Source of the DNA: Pelosinus sp.
GTDB taxonomy: Bacteria > Bacillota > Negativicutes > Propionisporales > Propionisporaceae
Length of the DNA: 41,673 nt
Reading direction: 5' to 3'
Assembly (NCBI GenBank): GCA_021372375.1
Contig: JAJFUN010000171.1
Coordinates: 1-41,673 of the forward strand
The notes below the pieces were generated by a model. That model saw only the letters and a list, made by a program, of their open reading frames with translations, was not told where the DNA came from and did no database searches. Below are positions 24,304 through 33,191 of the stretch, one piece after another. A program made the translations under genes and the position numbers. Numbering within the stretch: position 1 is the first letter of the stretch; each line of letters opens with the position of its first letter.

Positions 24304-27099
24304 ATGACATATGTATTTAAAATTTTCGTTACTGTTTTACTGCTGCTATGTTGTCATAGCCTGTTTCTTCCTACCGCAGCAAATGCCGCAATAGATACCA
24401 TTACCGTAACCACCGATGACAATTATCCTCCCTATTCTTTTAGAAACAGTGATGGGCAGCTGCAGGGAATTTTAATAGATCAGTGGCAGCTCTGGGAACA
24501 AAAGACCGGCATCAAGGTAAAACTAATTGGCACCTCATTAAACAATGCTTTTAATCTGGTAGATACCAGGCAGGCAGATGTAATTGACAAAATCTTCACC
24601 AACGACGACAGGCTAAAAAAATATGACTTTTCTGAGCCTTATGATACCATCCCGGTCTGTATTTTTTTCAGTAAAAATATCTCTGGTATTACAAACCTTG
24701 AGTCTCTCAAAGGATTTCCGGTTGCTGTCACTAAAAGTGATGCTGCCATAGCTCTGCTGAAAAGTAATGATATTGCTAATATTATAGAATACGACAGCTC
24801 CGAAGAAATCATTGGGGCTGCTAAAGACCAAAAAATCTCGGTATTTATTATGGATAAACCACCTGCACTCTACTATTTATACAAGTATGGCATCCAGGAT
24901 AAATTTAATGTCTCCGAATCGGTTAATGACGGCCACTTTCATCGTGCTGTAAAAAAAGGCAATCTCAATACCCTTTTGCTCATTGATGCCGGTTTTAAAG
25001 AAATTTCGGCTAATGAATATAAAGCAATCACCAAACACTGGCTAGGTACCGTCCACCCGGCCAGCGATGCTTTGAAGTATGGCCCAACGGCAGTATCGCT
25101 TATTACAATATTAGCTGTACTGCTCCTGTTTTGGAACTATACCTTAAAAAGGTCTGTCCGCAAAAAAGCATCCGAACTTTATGCTTTGCTTGAATCACTT
25201 AAAGCGAGTAATACAAAATACGAACAGCTCCTCTCCAATCTCAATGTAGCTGTCCTTGTTTATACAGCCGCTGGGCAAGTTAGCCTGTTTAATCAGTCCT
25301 GCCTTAAGTTAACCGAGCTAACCCGCAGACAACTGTTAGCCTCCAGCAAAATGGACGGCTGGTCTTGTCTGCGCGAAACAGGTGAGCGTCTGCCAGAAGC
25401 AGAAATGCCTTTTCATATTGTAGCTGCTTCAAAAAAGCCGCTTGCTGATTATATTATCGGTATTCATCGTCTTAAGAGCAATACCACAGCCTGGGTACAG
25501 GTAAATGCCTTTCCTGAATTTGATTCAACAGGCAATTTAGCGCAAATAGTCGTGACGCTAAATGAGGTCACCGCACTAAAAAAAGCGGTGTCGCTGCAAA
25601 ATGCACTGCTCCGCCTTTCCGAAAAAAGCATGCGTGTTAATAATAGTCAGGCGCTTTATCAGGCCATTCACGAAATTATTGGTGAACTCATTTCCGCCGA
25701 ACATTTTTATATTGGTCTCTATAACGAACAGGATAACAGCATTTGCTTTGTTTACTCTACAGACCCCTTTCATAAATCGGACTCAACTTCCCACTTGGCA
25801 AATGATCTTAATAGTTATGTCATAAAAAAAGGACAACCCCTGTTTGTAAACAGTACCGATTTAACTTATCTGCAGGAAAATAATCACTTTTTGGATACCA
25901 ACGCACCAATAAAGTTCTGGCACGGCGTACCGCTGAAAAAATCCGGCAATGACATCTTTGGCGTGCTGGCGGTGCTGTCTTATACTGCAGATATTTATTA
26001 TAAACCCGATGAGTATGAATTATTAAATTATCTGTCAAACCAAATATCCAGCGCCATTCAGCGAAAATATGCCGAGGAAAAGCTACACTATCTTACCTTT
26101 CATGATAGCCTGACAAACCTTTACAACCGAACTTTTTTTGAACAGCAGTTTAAATCACTGGAAAACGCTGCACTAGGCATTGTCGTCCTGGATGTAGACG
26201 GACTCAAGCTAGTAAATGATACGTTTGGGCATGAGCAGGGAGATGCCCTACTCATTCGGGCGGCAGATGTCCTTAGATTGTGCTTTGCCGATAAACTGCA
26301 TATAATTTCCCGTATTGGCGGTGATGAATTTGTCGTATTATGGCCGGATGCCGCAGAAGAAAAACTTCACGCTGTCTATCAGCAGCTAAATCAACTTCTA
26401 GCTGAAAAAAACAAAGCCCAGGACACTGAAGTTCCTTTACACATTTCTATGGGATATGCACTTAGCTCGGTGGATAATCTGCCGACAAATGAATTATTTC
26501 GCTTAGCCGATAACCGTATGTACCGCGACAAGCTGCACCGCAAAAAAAGTGTGCGCAGCAACATCCTGCGCACACTAAAACAAATGCTGGCTGAACGCGA
26601 CTTTATAACCAGCGGCCATGCCAACCGTATGCAGGATTTGATAAAAAGCCTCGCCATAGCCTGTGCTAAAAAGGATGCCGACTTGGCCGATCTTGAGCTG
26701 TTTGCCGAGTTTCATGACATTGGCAAGGTCGGCATCCCAGACCGGATTTTAAACAAACCTGATAAACTTACTGCTGACGAACACAAAGAAATGCAAACCC
26801 ATAGTGAAATCGGCTACCGCATTGCCAAGTCGTCCCAGGAATTATCACCGATTGCTGATTGGATTCTCAAACATCATGAAGCCTGGGATGGCAGCGGCTA
26901 TCCGCTAGGACTTCTTGGTACTGATATTCCCCTTGCTTGCAGAATGCTGGCAATTATCGATACCTATGACGCAATTACCAATGACCGTCCATACCGCAAA
27001 GCGGCAAGCCGCAAGACCGCCTTAGCGGAAATTGAGCGCTGTGCAGGTACACAGTTTGACCCTGAACTGGTTAAAAAATTTAGCGAGCTTATTAAATAA
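24304..27099 (+). CDS. Membrane receptor: SBP_bac_3-PAS-GAF-GGDEF-HD-GYP
   Basis: A 931-residue c-di-GMP sensor. A signal peptide (1-29) leads to an extracytoplasmic amino-acid-binding-protein-like (SBP_bac_3) domain (about 32-250, TVTTDDNYPPYSFRNSDGQL), then one transmembrane helix (about 258-278). PAS (295-425), GAF (430-590), GGDEF (600-750, RIGGDEF intact) and HD-GYP (755-931, HDIGK and HHEAWDGSGYP intact) follow. The periplasmic domain probably senses an amino acid or similar solute. No RxxD I-site is seen. The only usable ATG has GGGGG rather far away (14 nt). It shares its output module with the gene at 6432. It is monocistronic with its own terminator. Confidence 0.92.
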   Translation: MTYVFKIFVTVLLLLCCHSLFLPTAANAAIDTITVTTDDNYPPYSFRNSDGQLQGILIDQWQLWEQKTGIKVKLIGTSLNNAFNLVDTRQADVIDKIFTNDDRLKKYDFSEPYDTIPVCIFFSKNISGITNLESLKGFPVAVTKSDAAIALLKSNDIANIIEYDSSEEIIGAAKDQKISVFIMDKPPALYYLYKYGIQDKFNVSESVNDGHFHRAVKKGNLNTLLLIDAGFKEISANEYKAITKHWLGTVHPASDALKYGPTAVSLITILAVLLLFWNYTLKRSVRKKASELYALLESLKASNTKYEQLLSNLNVAVLVYTAAGQVSLFNQSCLKLTELTRRQLLASSKMDGWSCLRETGERLPEAEMPFHIVAASKKPLADYIIGIHRLKSNTTAWVQVNAFPEFDSTGNLAQIVVTLNEVTALKKAVSLQNALLRLSEKSMRVNNSQALYQAIHEIIGELISAEHFYIGLYNEQDNSICFVYSTDPFHKSDSTSHLANDLNSYVIKKGQPLFVNSTDLTYLQENNHFLDTNAPIKFWHGVPLKKSGNDIFGVLAVLSYTADIYYKPDEYELLNYLSNQISSAIQRKYAEEKLHYLTFHDSLTNLYNRTFFEQQFKSLENAALGIVVLDVDGLKLVNDTFGHEQGDALLIRAADVLRLCFADKLHIISRIGGDEFVVLWPDAAEEKLHAVYQQLNQLLAEKNKAQDTEVPLHISMGYALSSVDNLPTNELFRLADNRMYRDKLHRKKSVRSNILRTLKQMLAERDFITSGHANRMQDLIKSLAIACAKKDADLADLELFAEFHDIGKVGIPDRILNKPDKLTADEHKEMQTHSEIGYRIAKSSQELSPIADWILKHHEAWDGSGYPLGLLGTDIPLACRMLAIIDTYDAITNDRPYRKAASRKTALAEIERCAGTQFDPELVKKFSELIK

Positions 27100-27101
27100 A
27101 T

Positions 27102-27131
27102 AAAGAGCCCCACAGGGCTCTTAGATTTTTA
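27102..27131 (+). terminator. Terminator of the 931-residue receptor gene
   Basis: Stem AAGAGCCC / GGGCTCTT with loop CACA, then AGATTTTT. It overlaps the TAA of the convergent 51-residue ORF (stop at 27121). Confidence 0.8.
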
Positions 27132-27276
27132 TGTTGACTTTGCTGCTACCCTTTACTGCTGTTGCCAAAGTATCCTTAAAGCTGGCATTGGATTTTCGCT
27201 TACTAAAATCATTGCTTCTGGACTGTTCGCGTTTGTTTAAATCAATCGCTTGAACTGCTGTTATTCTGGTTATCAT
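27121..27276 (-). CDS. Small basic protein, unknown
   Basis: A 51-residue ORF starting at ATG 27276, with AAGGAGG nine bases upstream, a strong ribosome site. It reads MITRITAVQAIDLNKREQSR, then SNDFSKRKSNASFKDTLATA and VKGSSKVNIKI. It is very rich in Lys, Arg and Ser, with no Cys and no membrane segment. I do not recognise a family. The good ribosome site is the main support. It converges on the large receptor gene and ends inside that gene's terminator. Confidence 0.6.
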   Translation of the reverse strand: MITRITAVQAIDLNKREQSRSNDFSKRKSNASFKDTLATAVKGSSKVNIKI

Positions 27277-27394
27277 AATATTCGCCCTCCTTGGCAATAA
27301 TAGCAACAACCTTGTTACTATTATTATCGCTTTTTTTTGGATAAATATTAACCTATATCTGAAATTCTTTCCACATTGTTATATTATATGCATG

Positions 27395-27432
27395 AAAAAT
27401 AAAAAAAGACCTTAATCGGTCTTTTTATTTTT
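27395..27432 (-). terminator. Terminator of the diguanylate cyclase gene
   Basis: Stem AAGACC / GGTCTT extended by A/T pairs, then a run of T on the minus strand, 33 bp after the stop at 27465. Confidence 0.75.
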
Positions 27433-27464
27433 ACAGATAATTACTAAACGTCCCGCCCTACCGC

Positions 27465-28490
27465 TCAAGACACAAATGCCTCAACCCTGTTCCGCCCGCT
27501 GTCCTTTGCAATATATAAAGCGCGGTCAGCTTGTTCAAATACCATCTGTGCTGAAAATCCGCACTGCCTAACTGCTACTCCTATACTAATGGTAACAGTT
27601 ATCTTATTCGCCTCAAAATAAAATTGTTGTTCCTCTACCTGCACCCGCAAACGTTCGGCAATGCGCATTCCCACTTCCTCGGTAGCCCCGGGCAGCACGA
27701 TCACAAATTCTTCCCCACCATACCGAAAAGCCATATCAGAGTAACGAATACTGTTTTTTATAATATTTGCCAAATGCACCAAAACATTATTGCCAAATTC
27801 GTGACCATATGTATCATTTACTTTTTTAAAATGATCAATATCAATAATTAATAAAATGTACCGATCCTGCATAACTGCCATCTTTTCCTGATATGCCCGA
27901 TAATTAAACAAGCCTGTCAAAGCATCCGTAAATGCCATTTGAAAATTAAGGCTGTTTTGCCTGGTCAATTCTACAAAGTCCTTTTTACTCCTGAAAATAA
28001 AATTCATGTGAATTGCCATAATTGTCACGATGCCCATACCTAATAAATTATAGGCAATATCCATCCAAAAATTTTCATTAATAACTTTAGCACCGATTAA
28101 AGCGGTCAAAGCAAATATAGCGCCTACTATAGCGGCTGCCCGCACAGCTCGCAGCTGCCCTACCCTTATCACCATCCGCAGCAAGAGCAACTGAAATAAT
28201 ATATTACAAAATAAAGTACCGACACAAGCTAACGCCCCGCATAAAACAAGGCAGCATAGAAATTCCCTGCCGTCAAGCTGGCGATGATAATAGCATGTAA
28301 CTGCACTATAGACAATATATATTATGATAAAAAATATGGACCACATCCATAACGGCGACTGCATTACGACAGCACCCATGCCGGCAAAAAGCAAAAAAAT
28401 GATATTAGCCTTGCGGCCAAACGTCTGCAAATAACTTAGACTGCTATTTTCTTGCTTGATACTTTTTACTGTATCCAACTCACTCACCAT
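27465..28490 (-). CDS. Membrane-bound diguanylate cyclase (GGDEF)
   Basis: Makes c-di-GMP from two GTP. About 341 residues from the chosen start. A hydrophobic N-terminal half with five to six transmembrane helices (NIIFLLFAGMGAVVMQ, WMWSIFFIIIYIVYSAV, AAAIVGAIFALTALIGA and others) is followed by a complete GGDEF domain: FTDALTGLFNYRAYQ, LLIIDIDHFKKVNDTYGHEFG and RYGGEEF. RYSD five residues before GGEEF is an RxxD inhibitory site, so product feedback is expected. ATG 28490 is preferred (GGGGA eight bases before); the frame opens at GTG 28553 without a ribosome site. It follows the deacetylase-like gene closely and is probably cotranscribed. Confidence 0.88.
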   Translation of the reverse strand: MVSELDTVKSIKQENSSLSYLQTFGRKANIIFLLFAGMGAVVMQSPLWMWSIFFIIIYIVYSAVTCYYHRQLDGREFLCCLVLCGALACVGTLFCNILFQLLLLRMVIRVGQLRAVRAAAIVGAIFALTALIGAKVINENFWMDIAYNLLGMGIVTIMAIHMNFIFRSKKDFVELTRQNSLNFQMAFTDALTGLFNYRAYQEKMAVMQDRYILLIIDIDHFKKVNDTYGHEFGNNVLVHLANIIKNSIRYSDMAFRYGGEEFVIVLPGATEEVGMRIAERLRVQVEEQQFYFEANKITVTISIGVAVRQCGFSAQMVFEQADRALYIAKDSGRNRVEAFVS

Positions 28491-28558
28491 CCTATACGTC
28501 CCCATGGTGTAAATAAAGCACTTGCGTTTTTTATCTAAAATTGTAAATATCACAAAAA

Positions 28559-29389
28559 TTACTGAAGCGGCTTTCTTACTACCCCTTTTTCACCATACCT
28601 TGACAATAGTTCACTCACACTAACAACCTGATAATTTTGCTGTTCCATCCGTTTTAAAAAAGTATCAATAGTACTTGCTAAATTGCTTGTACCTTCCCGC
28701 ACATGAAAAACAACAATTGAGCCAGGTCCGGCGCTTTGCAGCAGCCGGCCAATAATCATGTCAGGATTGGCGCTGATATGATTATTGGCATCAACCTTAC
28801 CTGTCACCATCCGATAGCCCATTCCCGCTACAGTTTTTACCACAATCGGATTAATTACGCCGTTTCCCGCAGAAAACAGGACAGGCTGCACTCCGGAAAC
28901 CCCTTTAATTTGCCCTGCGCTTTTGGCTATATCATTTTTTATCAATTCAAGCGGCTGTTTATCATATTGCTCATATTGGTTGCCTAAAACGCCAAGTTCA
29001 TTGCCTTCCCCGGCAATTAAACGGCAAATATCAGGATGTTCGCCGGCCCATCTGCCTGCAATAAAAAAAGTAGCATGCGCATGATTACTCTTTAAGGCAA
29101 ATATTAATGTGGAAGATATAGTATTATTCCAAGAATTATCAATCAAGAGCGCAATTGTCCGGGAAGCCGTCAATGTCCCCATAATAGGCATTTCTTCTGC
29201 TGCTAAAGTAATTATCGGCTGCTGGTATGTTAAAGCGTTAACCTCTTTTTCTCTGGATGCTTCCACCACTGCATTTTCAGCAGCTAATTGCTCGGTCTGC
29301 CAGTACGCAAAAAAAGGCACAGCTGCCCCTATTACCAAAAAAACAAAAAAAGTACCAACCACCGGCCACTTTAAAATATGCTTTAGCAC
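28559..29389 (-). CDS. Polysaccharide-deacetylase-like protein, catalytic residues lost
   Basis: A 276-residue membrane-anchored protein (transmembrane helix about 9-28, VVGTFFVFLVIGAAVPFFA) with a NodB/CE4 deacetylase-like fold. The usual TFDDG motif is reduced to ALLIDNSWNN, the metal-binding HxxxH is replaced (ELGVLGNQYEQY), and the RPPYG loop reads SAGNGVINP. Only the late His in IVVFHVREG remains. It is thus probably not a metal-dependent deacetylase; a binding or regulatory role is inferred. GTG start with AAAGGTGG six bases upstream. It lies between GH18 and diguanylate cyclase genes. The YibQ-like divergent deacetylase group is an alternative. Confidence 0.75.
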   Translation of the reverse strand: MLKHILKWPVVGTFFVFLVIGAAVPFFAYWQTEQLAAENAVVEASREKEVNALTYQQPIITLAAEEMPIMGTLTASRTIALLIDNSWNNTISSTLIFALKSNHAHATFFIAGRWAGEHPDICRLIAGEGNELGVLGNQYEQYDKQPLELIKNDIAKSAGQIKGVSGVQPVLFSAGNGVINPIVVKTVAGMGYRMVTGKVDANNHISANPDMIIGRLLQSAGPGSIVVFHVREGTSNLASTIDTFLKRMEQQNYQVVSVSELLSRYGEKGVVRKPLQ

Positions 29390-29568
29390 AATAATCCACC
29401 TTTATACATAGTTTGTTATACAATTCTCTAAATAGCGAAAAATTCCTGCTAAATTGACAGATTAAAACAACATATGTCTGAAAAGGAAAATTTGCTCACA
29501 TTGCCGAATGAAATAATACAGCAGCTATATTCTCAAGGATCGCCGCGCGGTACGCATAAATCCTAAAC

Positions 29569-29614
29569 AACGGGGTGCCTCAAATAGAACAATTCTTATT
29601 TGAGGCACCCCGTT
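29569..29614. terminator. Perfect 18-bp stem hairpin after the GH18 gene
   Basis: AACGGGGTGCCTCAAATA with its exact reverse complement around a 10-nt loop, nine bp after the stop at 29623. Flanking T runs are short (GTTGTTT on the minus strand). It shares the GGTGCCTCAAAT word with the hairpin at 12214-12275. Confidence 0.65.
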
Positions 29615-29622
29615 AAGCTTAT

Positions 29623-31068
29623 TTATTTTCCGGCCGGCTTAGGCAAAGTACTCTTAAGCACTTGCCAAATCTCCGGACGCTCAAACCCCTTGCGCCATGC
29701 CGCAATCCCAGCCAAATCATACTTATCCACTAAACTGGTTTTAAGAGTCAGTGATCTTTCATCTTCAATCCAAATGCGATAACGCTTATCATCCGTATAA
29801 TATTCGGTATAATTCAGGCCCTTATCATCAACCCAAACAACTTCTAAATTGCGTTCTTTAATGCAGCTCTCCACATCCATCATGGACATGGTCTTGGATT
29901 TAGCCTTAATTGTACCGTCTATATCACTTTCTGCCCATTGCCTAGTATAAAAAGGAATGCCCATCAGCAACTTTTGCTTAGGTACTTCCTTGAGTGTTTT
30001 TTGCAAACTGCTTTCGACCCAGCCGAGTGATGCCACTGGACCGCTCACCGGACTTGATGCCCAATATTCGTCATACGTCATTACCATAACATAGTCTGTA
30101 ATTTCAGCTAATTTCTTGCGGTCATAGCATTTCGACCAAAAGGAAACATTAGCCGGCACCGTTACATCGATTGACAGAGTAAGATTTTGCTGCTTAAGTA
30201 TACCGGATATTTCACCAATAAAGTCACTTAATTGATCTTTATCATCATCATAGATATTTTCAAAATCTATATTAATACCGTCAAGCTGATACAAGGCCGC
30301 ATAAAAGACAAGCTGATTGATTACTTTTTCTCGGGCTGCCGGACTATACAAAATAGTATGCGTTATATTCGGATCAAAGCCATTGTTTACTAAAGCCCAT
30401 ACTTTATAGCCCTTTTTATGGGCAGCTGCTACATACTCCGCCTCCGCTTTATTGGCAATAAGCCCCGAGTCACTAATAATCGAAAACCAGGTAGGCGCAA
30501 GCACATTAAGACCATTAATTTTGTCTTCTTTATGCAAGGCTGCCGCTGTCCCTTTTACATCCCACACCAAATTTACTTTGCTGTTCCACTGATTGGCAGA
30601 CCGCACCCTACTCAGATAATTATCCTTGTATTTTACGCCCACACCAAGAGCTACATTGCCGCTATTATCAACAGATGTCTGCATGCCGAGCAGTTTTTCC
30701 AGCCCGCGTACATTAACATAGTATACCCCTTCGATTAAATTAACGGGCAGATTTATGGTCAGACCGTCTTCCAGTCTGGCATCAAGTTCTGGGGTCTCAA
30801 GTTTAAACTGCGGCTGATTAATATACCAATATATTTTTTTGTCCTGCTGGTCAAAAACAAGATCGGAATTTATATATTTTAGCAGCTCCACAGGCAGCCA
30901 TAATTCATTTTCATCAACGATTGCCGTCCCTGCCGCAATTTTCTCCGTTCCCTGACTAATTATTACTGGTTTCTTGCTGCCGCCCCTCTCACCTTGCGCC
31001 AAACCTACCGGCAAACCCGCTATTAACAAAAAACATGCCAGTAAACACCCTGCTATATACCTCGTCAT
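29623..31068 (-). CDS. Secreted GH18 family glycosidase with N-terminal extension
   Basis: A 481-residue exported glycoside hydrolase family 18 protein. The signal peptide (1-24, YIAGCLLACFLLIAGLPVGLAQ) is followed by about 130 residues resembling a copper-amine-oxidase-N/SH3-like wall-associated domain (WLPVELLKYINSDLVFDQQ, YYVNVRGLEKLLGM). The TIM-barrel catalytic domain has LDGINIDFEN, the DGxxxDxE motif with the proton-donor Glu, and VMVMTYDEYW. It probably cleaves beta-1,4 N-acetylglucosamine bonds in peptidoglycan, as the sporulation/germination YaaH/SleL relatives do. ATG 31068 was chosen for GGAGGAG seven bases upstream. It lies in the envelope gene group. Confidence 0.9.
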   Translation of the reverse strand: MTRYIAGCLLACFLLIAGLPVGLAQGERGGSKKPVIISQGTEKIAAGTAIVDENELWLPVELLKYINSDLVFDQQDKKIYWYINQPQFKLETPELDARLEDGLTINLPVNLIEGVYYVNVRGLEKLLGMQTSVDNSGNVALGVGVKYKDNYLSRVRSANQWNSKVNLVWDVKGTAAALHKEDKINGLNVLAPTWFSIISDSGLIANKAEAEYVAAAHKKGYKVWALVNNGFDPNITHTILYSPAAREKVINQLVFYAALYQLDGINIDFENIYDDDKDQLSDFIGEISGILKQQNLTLSIDVTVPANVSFWSKCYDRKKLAEITDYVMVMTYDEYWASSPVSGPVASLGWVESSLQKTLKEVPKQKLLMGIPFYTRQWAESDIDGTIKAKSKTMSMMDVESCIKERNLEVVWVDDKGLNYTEYYTDDKRYRIWIEDERSLTLKTSLVDKYDLAGIAAWRKGFERPEIWQVLKSTLPKPAGK

Positions 31069-31277
31069 AGGTTCTCCTCCAAGCACTTAATTACTTTTAG
31101 ATTAATTCTCTATATGGAACAGTTACTCCTGTTAACCTTGTAATTTCCTCATGTGCAATTTTTTCTAATTCTTAACACATTCTTAATAAACTTTGCCTAG
31201 CACTAATTTTCCAATTGCGGTACGGTGATAGATGGGGCAGCCCCAAATAACCTTTATGACATAAGGAGGAATTAGTC

Positions 31278-31520
31278 ATGCGCGAAACAGTAACTATCAA
31301 TCGAATTATTTGCTGCAATTTGCTTAACAAAGAGGTAGCTCAGCAAATTTCCGCCTATTCTAAGGAAGACGCCCAAGGAAAAAATACCAGCGAAATGATT
31401 ACGAAATACTGCAGCGGCGAGCAGTGGTGTCACAGCCAAGATTGCCAATTCACAAACGGTCTGTCAGGCAAAAACTATACCAAACCACTTGATGCCATTT
31501 ACCGAATATTTGAGGATTAA
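31278..31520 (+). CDS. Small Cys-containing protein, unknown
   Basis: An 80-residue ORF with AAGGAGG eight bases before its ATG and a strong hairpin right after its stop. I do not recognise it. Residues MRETVTINRIICCNLLNKEV begin it. Five Cys are present: adjacent CC near residue 12, then KYCSGEQWCHSQDCQF at about 44-59, a C-x5-C-x3-C arrangement that could hold a metal or form disulfides. There is no signal peptide. It is on the opposite strand to its neighbours. The ribosome site, terminator and composition make it a credible gene. Confidence 0.65.
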   Translation: MRETVTINRIICCNLLNKEVAQQISAYSKEDAQGKNTSEMITKYCSGEQWCHSQDCQFTNGLSGKNYTKPLDAIYRIFED

Positions 31521-31530
31521 AAAGATTTAT

Positions 31531-31580
31531 AAAAGGGGCTGTTCACATTAGTAATATTGCTAATGCGAACAGCCCCTTTT
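31531..31580 (+). terminator. Hairpin terminator formed by the left end of MITE copy B
   Basis: AAAAGGGGCTGTTC...GAACAGCCCCTTTT with inner ATTAG/CTAAT pairing, ten bp after the 80-residue ORF. The left end of the repeat thus seems to serve as its terminator. Confidence 0.75.
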
Positions 31581-31711
31581 AACTGTAATCCTATCTGAAA
31601 GAACCCACCTCCCTCAGGGATGGAGGCTCTTATTTTAGTCTCCCTCTTCGAGGGGGATGTCGCGTTTAGCGACAGGGGGGAGGCTTTTAAAGACTTAATG
31701 CGAACAGCCCC
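31535..31711. mobile_element. GGGGCTGT-ended MITE, copy B
   Basis: 177 bp between GGGGCTGTTCACATTAG and (reverse-complemented) GGGGCTGTTCGCATTAAG. The interior has GGGATGGAGGCTCTTATTTT, then CTCCCTCTTCGAGGGGGATG and TCGCGTTTAGCGACAGGGGG, nearly identical to 16085-16133 in copy A. It lies between the 80-residue ORF and the LCP gene end. No ORF inside. Confidence 0.75.
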
Positions 31712-31719
31712 TTTAGCTA

Positions 31720-33138
31720 TTATTTTGCTGCTGGTGGCTTAGGCATCTCTTTAGGTATATCCTTGACTGGATCCTTGCTAGATTCTTTTGTTGTTTCTTT
31801 CGGAGCTTCTTTAGCCGACTCATTACCGGCAAAGTCCCTCCCGACAATAACCGTTGCCGTCGCCGCCCCGCCCCCGCTATGAACCTGCAATGAATAAGGA
31901 AACGGTAAATTTTTAAGCTTACTTACCACGCTGCTGTTATCTGTATTTGCAATAACGGTAGTACCACTTTGCACGCTGCCGCTGGCAGAAACACTGGTTA
32001 CTTCTAAGCCCTGCGCGCGGAGCATAGCCGCAATTTTGTTACCGGCCCCTGCTGATCCGCTGGCATTTACAACAGACACTGTTATTTGGCTAGGCGCAGC
32101 AGCTTTACTCTCCGCTTTAGCCTGCACTTTAGGCAGCTCAATTACCTTCATTTCCTTCGGAATGGATTTTTCATATTCGTTTGCTTCACGCCTCGCAGTT
32201 GTCACATATTTATCATCCATGGTTATCCCCAATGATTTGGCCATATGCTCCCTAAGTGCAACAATATCAGGTAACCAATAACTAATATCATCAATATACG
32301 CTGGCTTACCGGGAACCATGTCAGCCTTCATACCCTGTTTAGAGGCATCGTTTACTAATTTAGCCAAATTGAGCATTTCACTTGTTGACAGATCTGTCTT
32401 AATGGCCGAATTGAGTCCGGAAATAATTCCTGGCAGTTTGGTAATAATTGTCGGGCTGGCCGCTTGCGTTAGTACTGCCCGCATAAACTTTTGCTGTCTG
32501 CCTACCCGTCCGATATCGCCTTCTTCATCACGATACCGTACATACTGGATGGCTGTATCACCATTCATATGCTGCAGCCCCGACCGCAAATTAATATGCA
32601 GCCCACCATCATCATCATATGGATCATCATAATACATGCGCTTTTCTACATCAATATCCACACCGCCGATGGCATCAACAATTTTTTTGAAGCCTGCCAT
32701 ATTAATAACCATATAATAGTCCATCGGCATGCCAAGAAGCCCTTCAACCGACTTTTGCGTCAGTTTGTGCCCGCCAAACGCATAGGCATGATTGATTTTG
32801 TCAAATCCGTGCCCCGGAATATTTACCCGGGTATCCCGCGGTATGGACAGCATGGATACCTGTTTCGTCTTCTTATCAATTGATAAAACAAATAGTGTAT
32901 CAGAACGCCCGACATCATCGCCGCGTTCATCTACGCCCATTACCATAATATTTACCTTATCTTCGCCGATAATCGACCCCACCGTACGTTTGGCCTTATC
33001 AAAGTTTCCCCCGCTAACAAACCAATAAAATGCTGCTGCTGCGACAACGCTAATTGCTAATAAAATACTTACAATAACTTTAATCCGTCTTGCTCGCACT
33101 ACCCGCTCGCTTGTCACACGCTCTCCCAAATTTGCCAT
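31720..33138 (-). CDS. LytR-CpsA-Psr (LCP) family wall polymer ligase with LytR_C domain
   Basis: Membrane-anchored phosphotransferase that attaches undecaprenyl-linked glycopolymers to peptidoglycan, 472 residues. A short cytoplasmic N-terminus and one transmembrane helix (about 24-46, VIVSILLAISVVAAAAFYWF) precede the LCP domain: VNIMVMGVDERGDDVGRSDTL, SIPRDTRVNIPGHGFDKINHAYAFGG and DTAIQYVRYRDEEGDIGRVGRQQ with the conserved Arg/Asp. A LytR_C domain (about 350-435) and a Lys/Glu/Pro-rich tail follow. AAAGGAGG precedes the ATG. It is flanked by GH18 genes. In a diderm Negativicutes the polymer substrate is uncertain. Confidence 0.94.
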   Translation of the reverse strand: MANLGERVTSERVVRARRIKVIVSILLAISVVAAAAFYWFVSGGNFDKAKRTVGSIIGEDKVNIMVMGVDERGDDVGRSDTLFVLSIDKKTKQVSMLSIPRDTRVNIPGHGFDKINHAYAFGGHKLTQKSVEGLLGMPMDYYMVINMAGFKKIVDAIGGVDIDVEKRMYYDDPYDDDGGLHINLRSGLQHMNGDTAIQYVRYRDEEGDIGRVGRQQKFMRAVLTQAASPTIITKLPGIISGLNSAIKTDLSTSEMLNLAKLVNDASKQGMKADMVPGKPAYIDDISYWLPDIVALREHMAKSLGITMDDKYVTTARREANEYEKSIPKEMKVIELPKVQAKAESKAAAPSQITVSVVNASGSAGAGNKIAAMLRAQGLEVTSVSASGSVQSGTTVIANTDNSSVVSKLKNLPFPYSLQVHSGGGAATATVIVGRDFAGNESAKEAPKETTKESSKDPVKDIPKEMPKPPAAK

Positions 33139-33191
33139 AATGCGCAGCCTCCTTTACTAAAAACAAATAGTGTAATTTTTGTATAAATTGT

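Noticed and set aside
29473..29565. 30-codon plus-strand ORF (MSEKENLLTLPNEIIQQLYS...) just before the hairpin at 29569
   Set aside because: No ribosome site before its ATG and no T run after the hairpin on that strand. It could be a remnant but is not supported as a gene.
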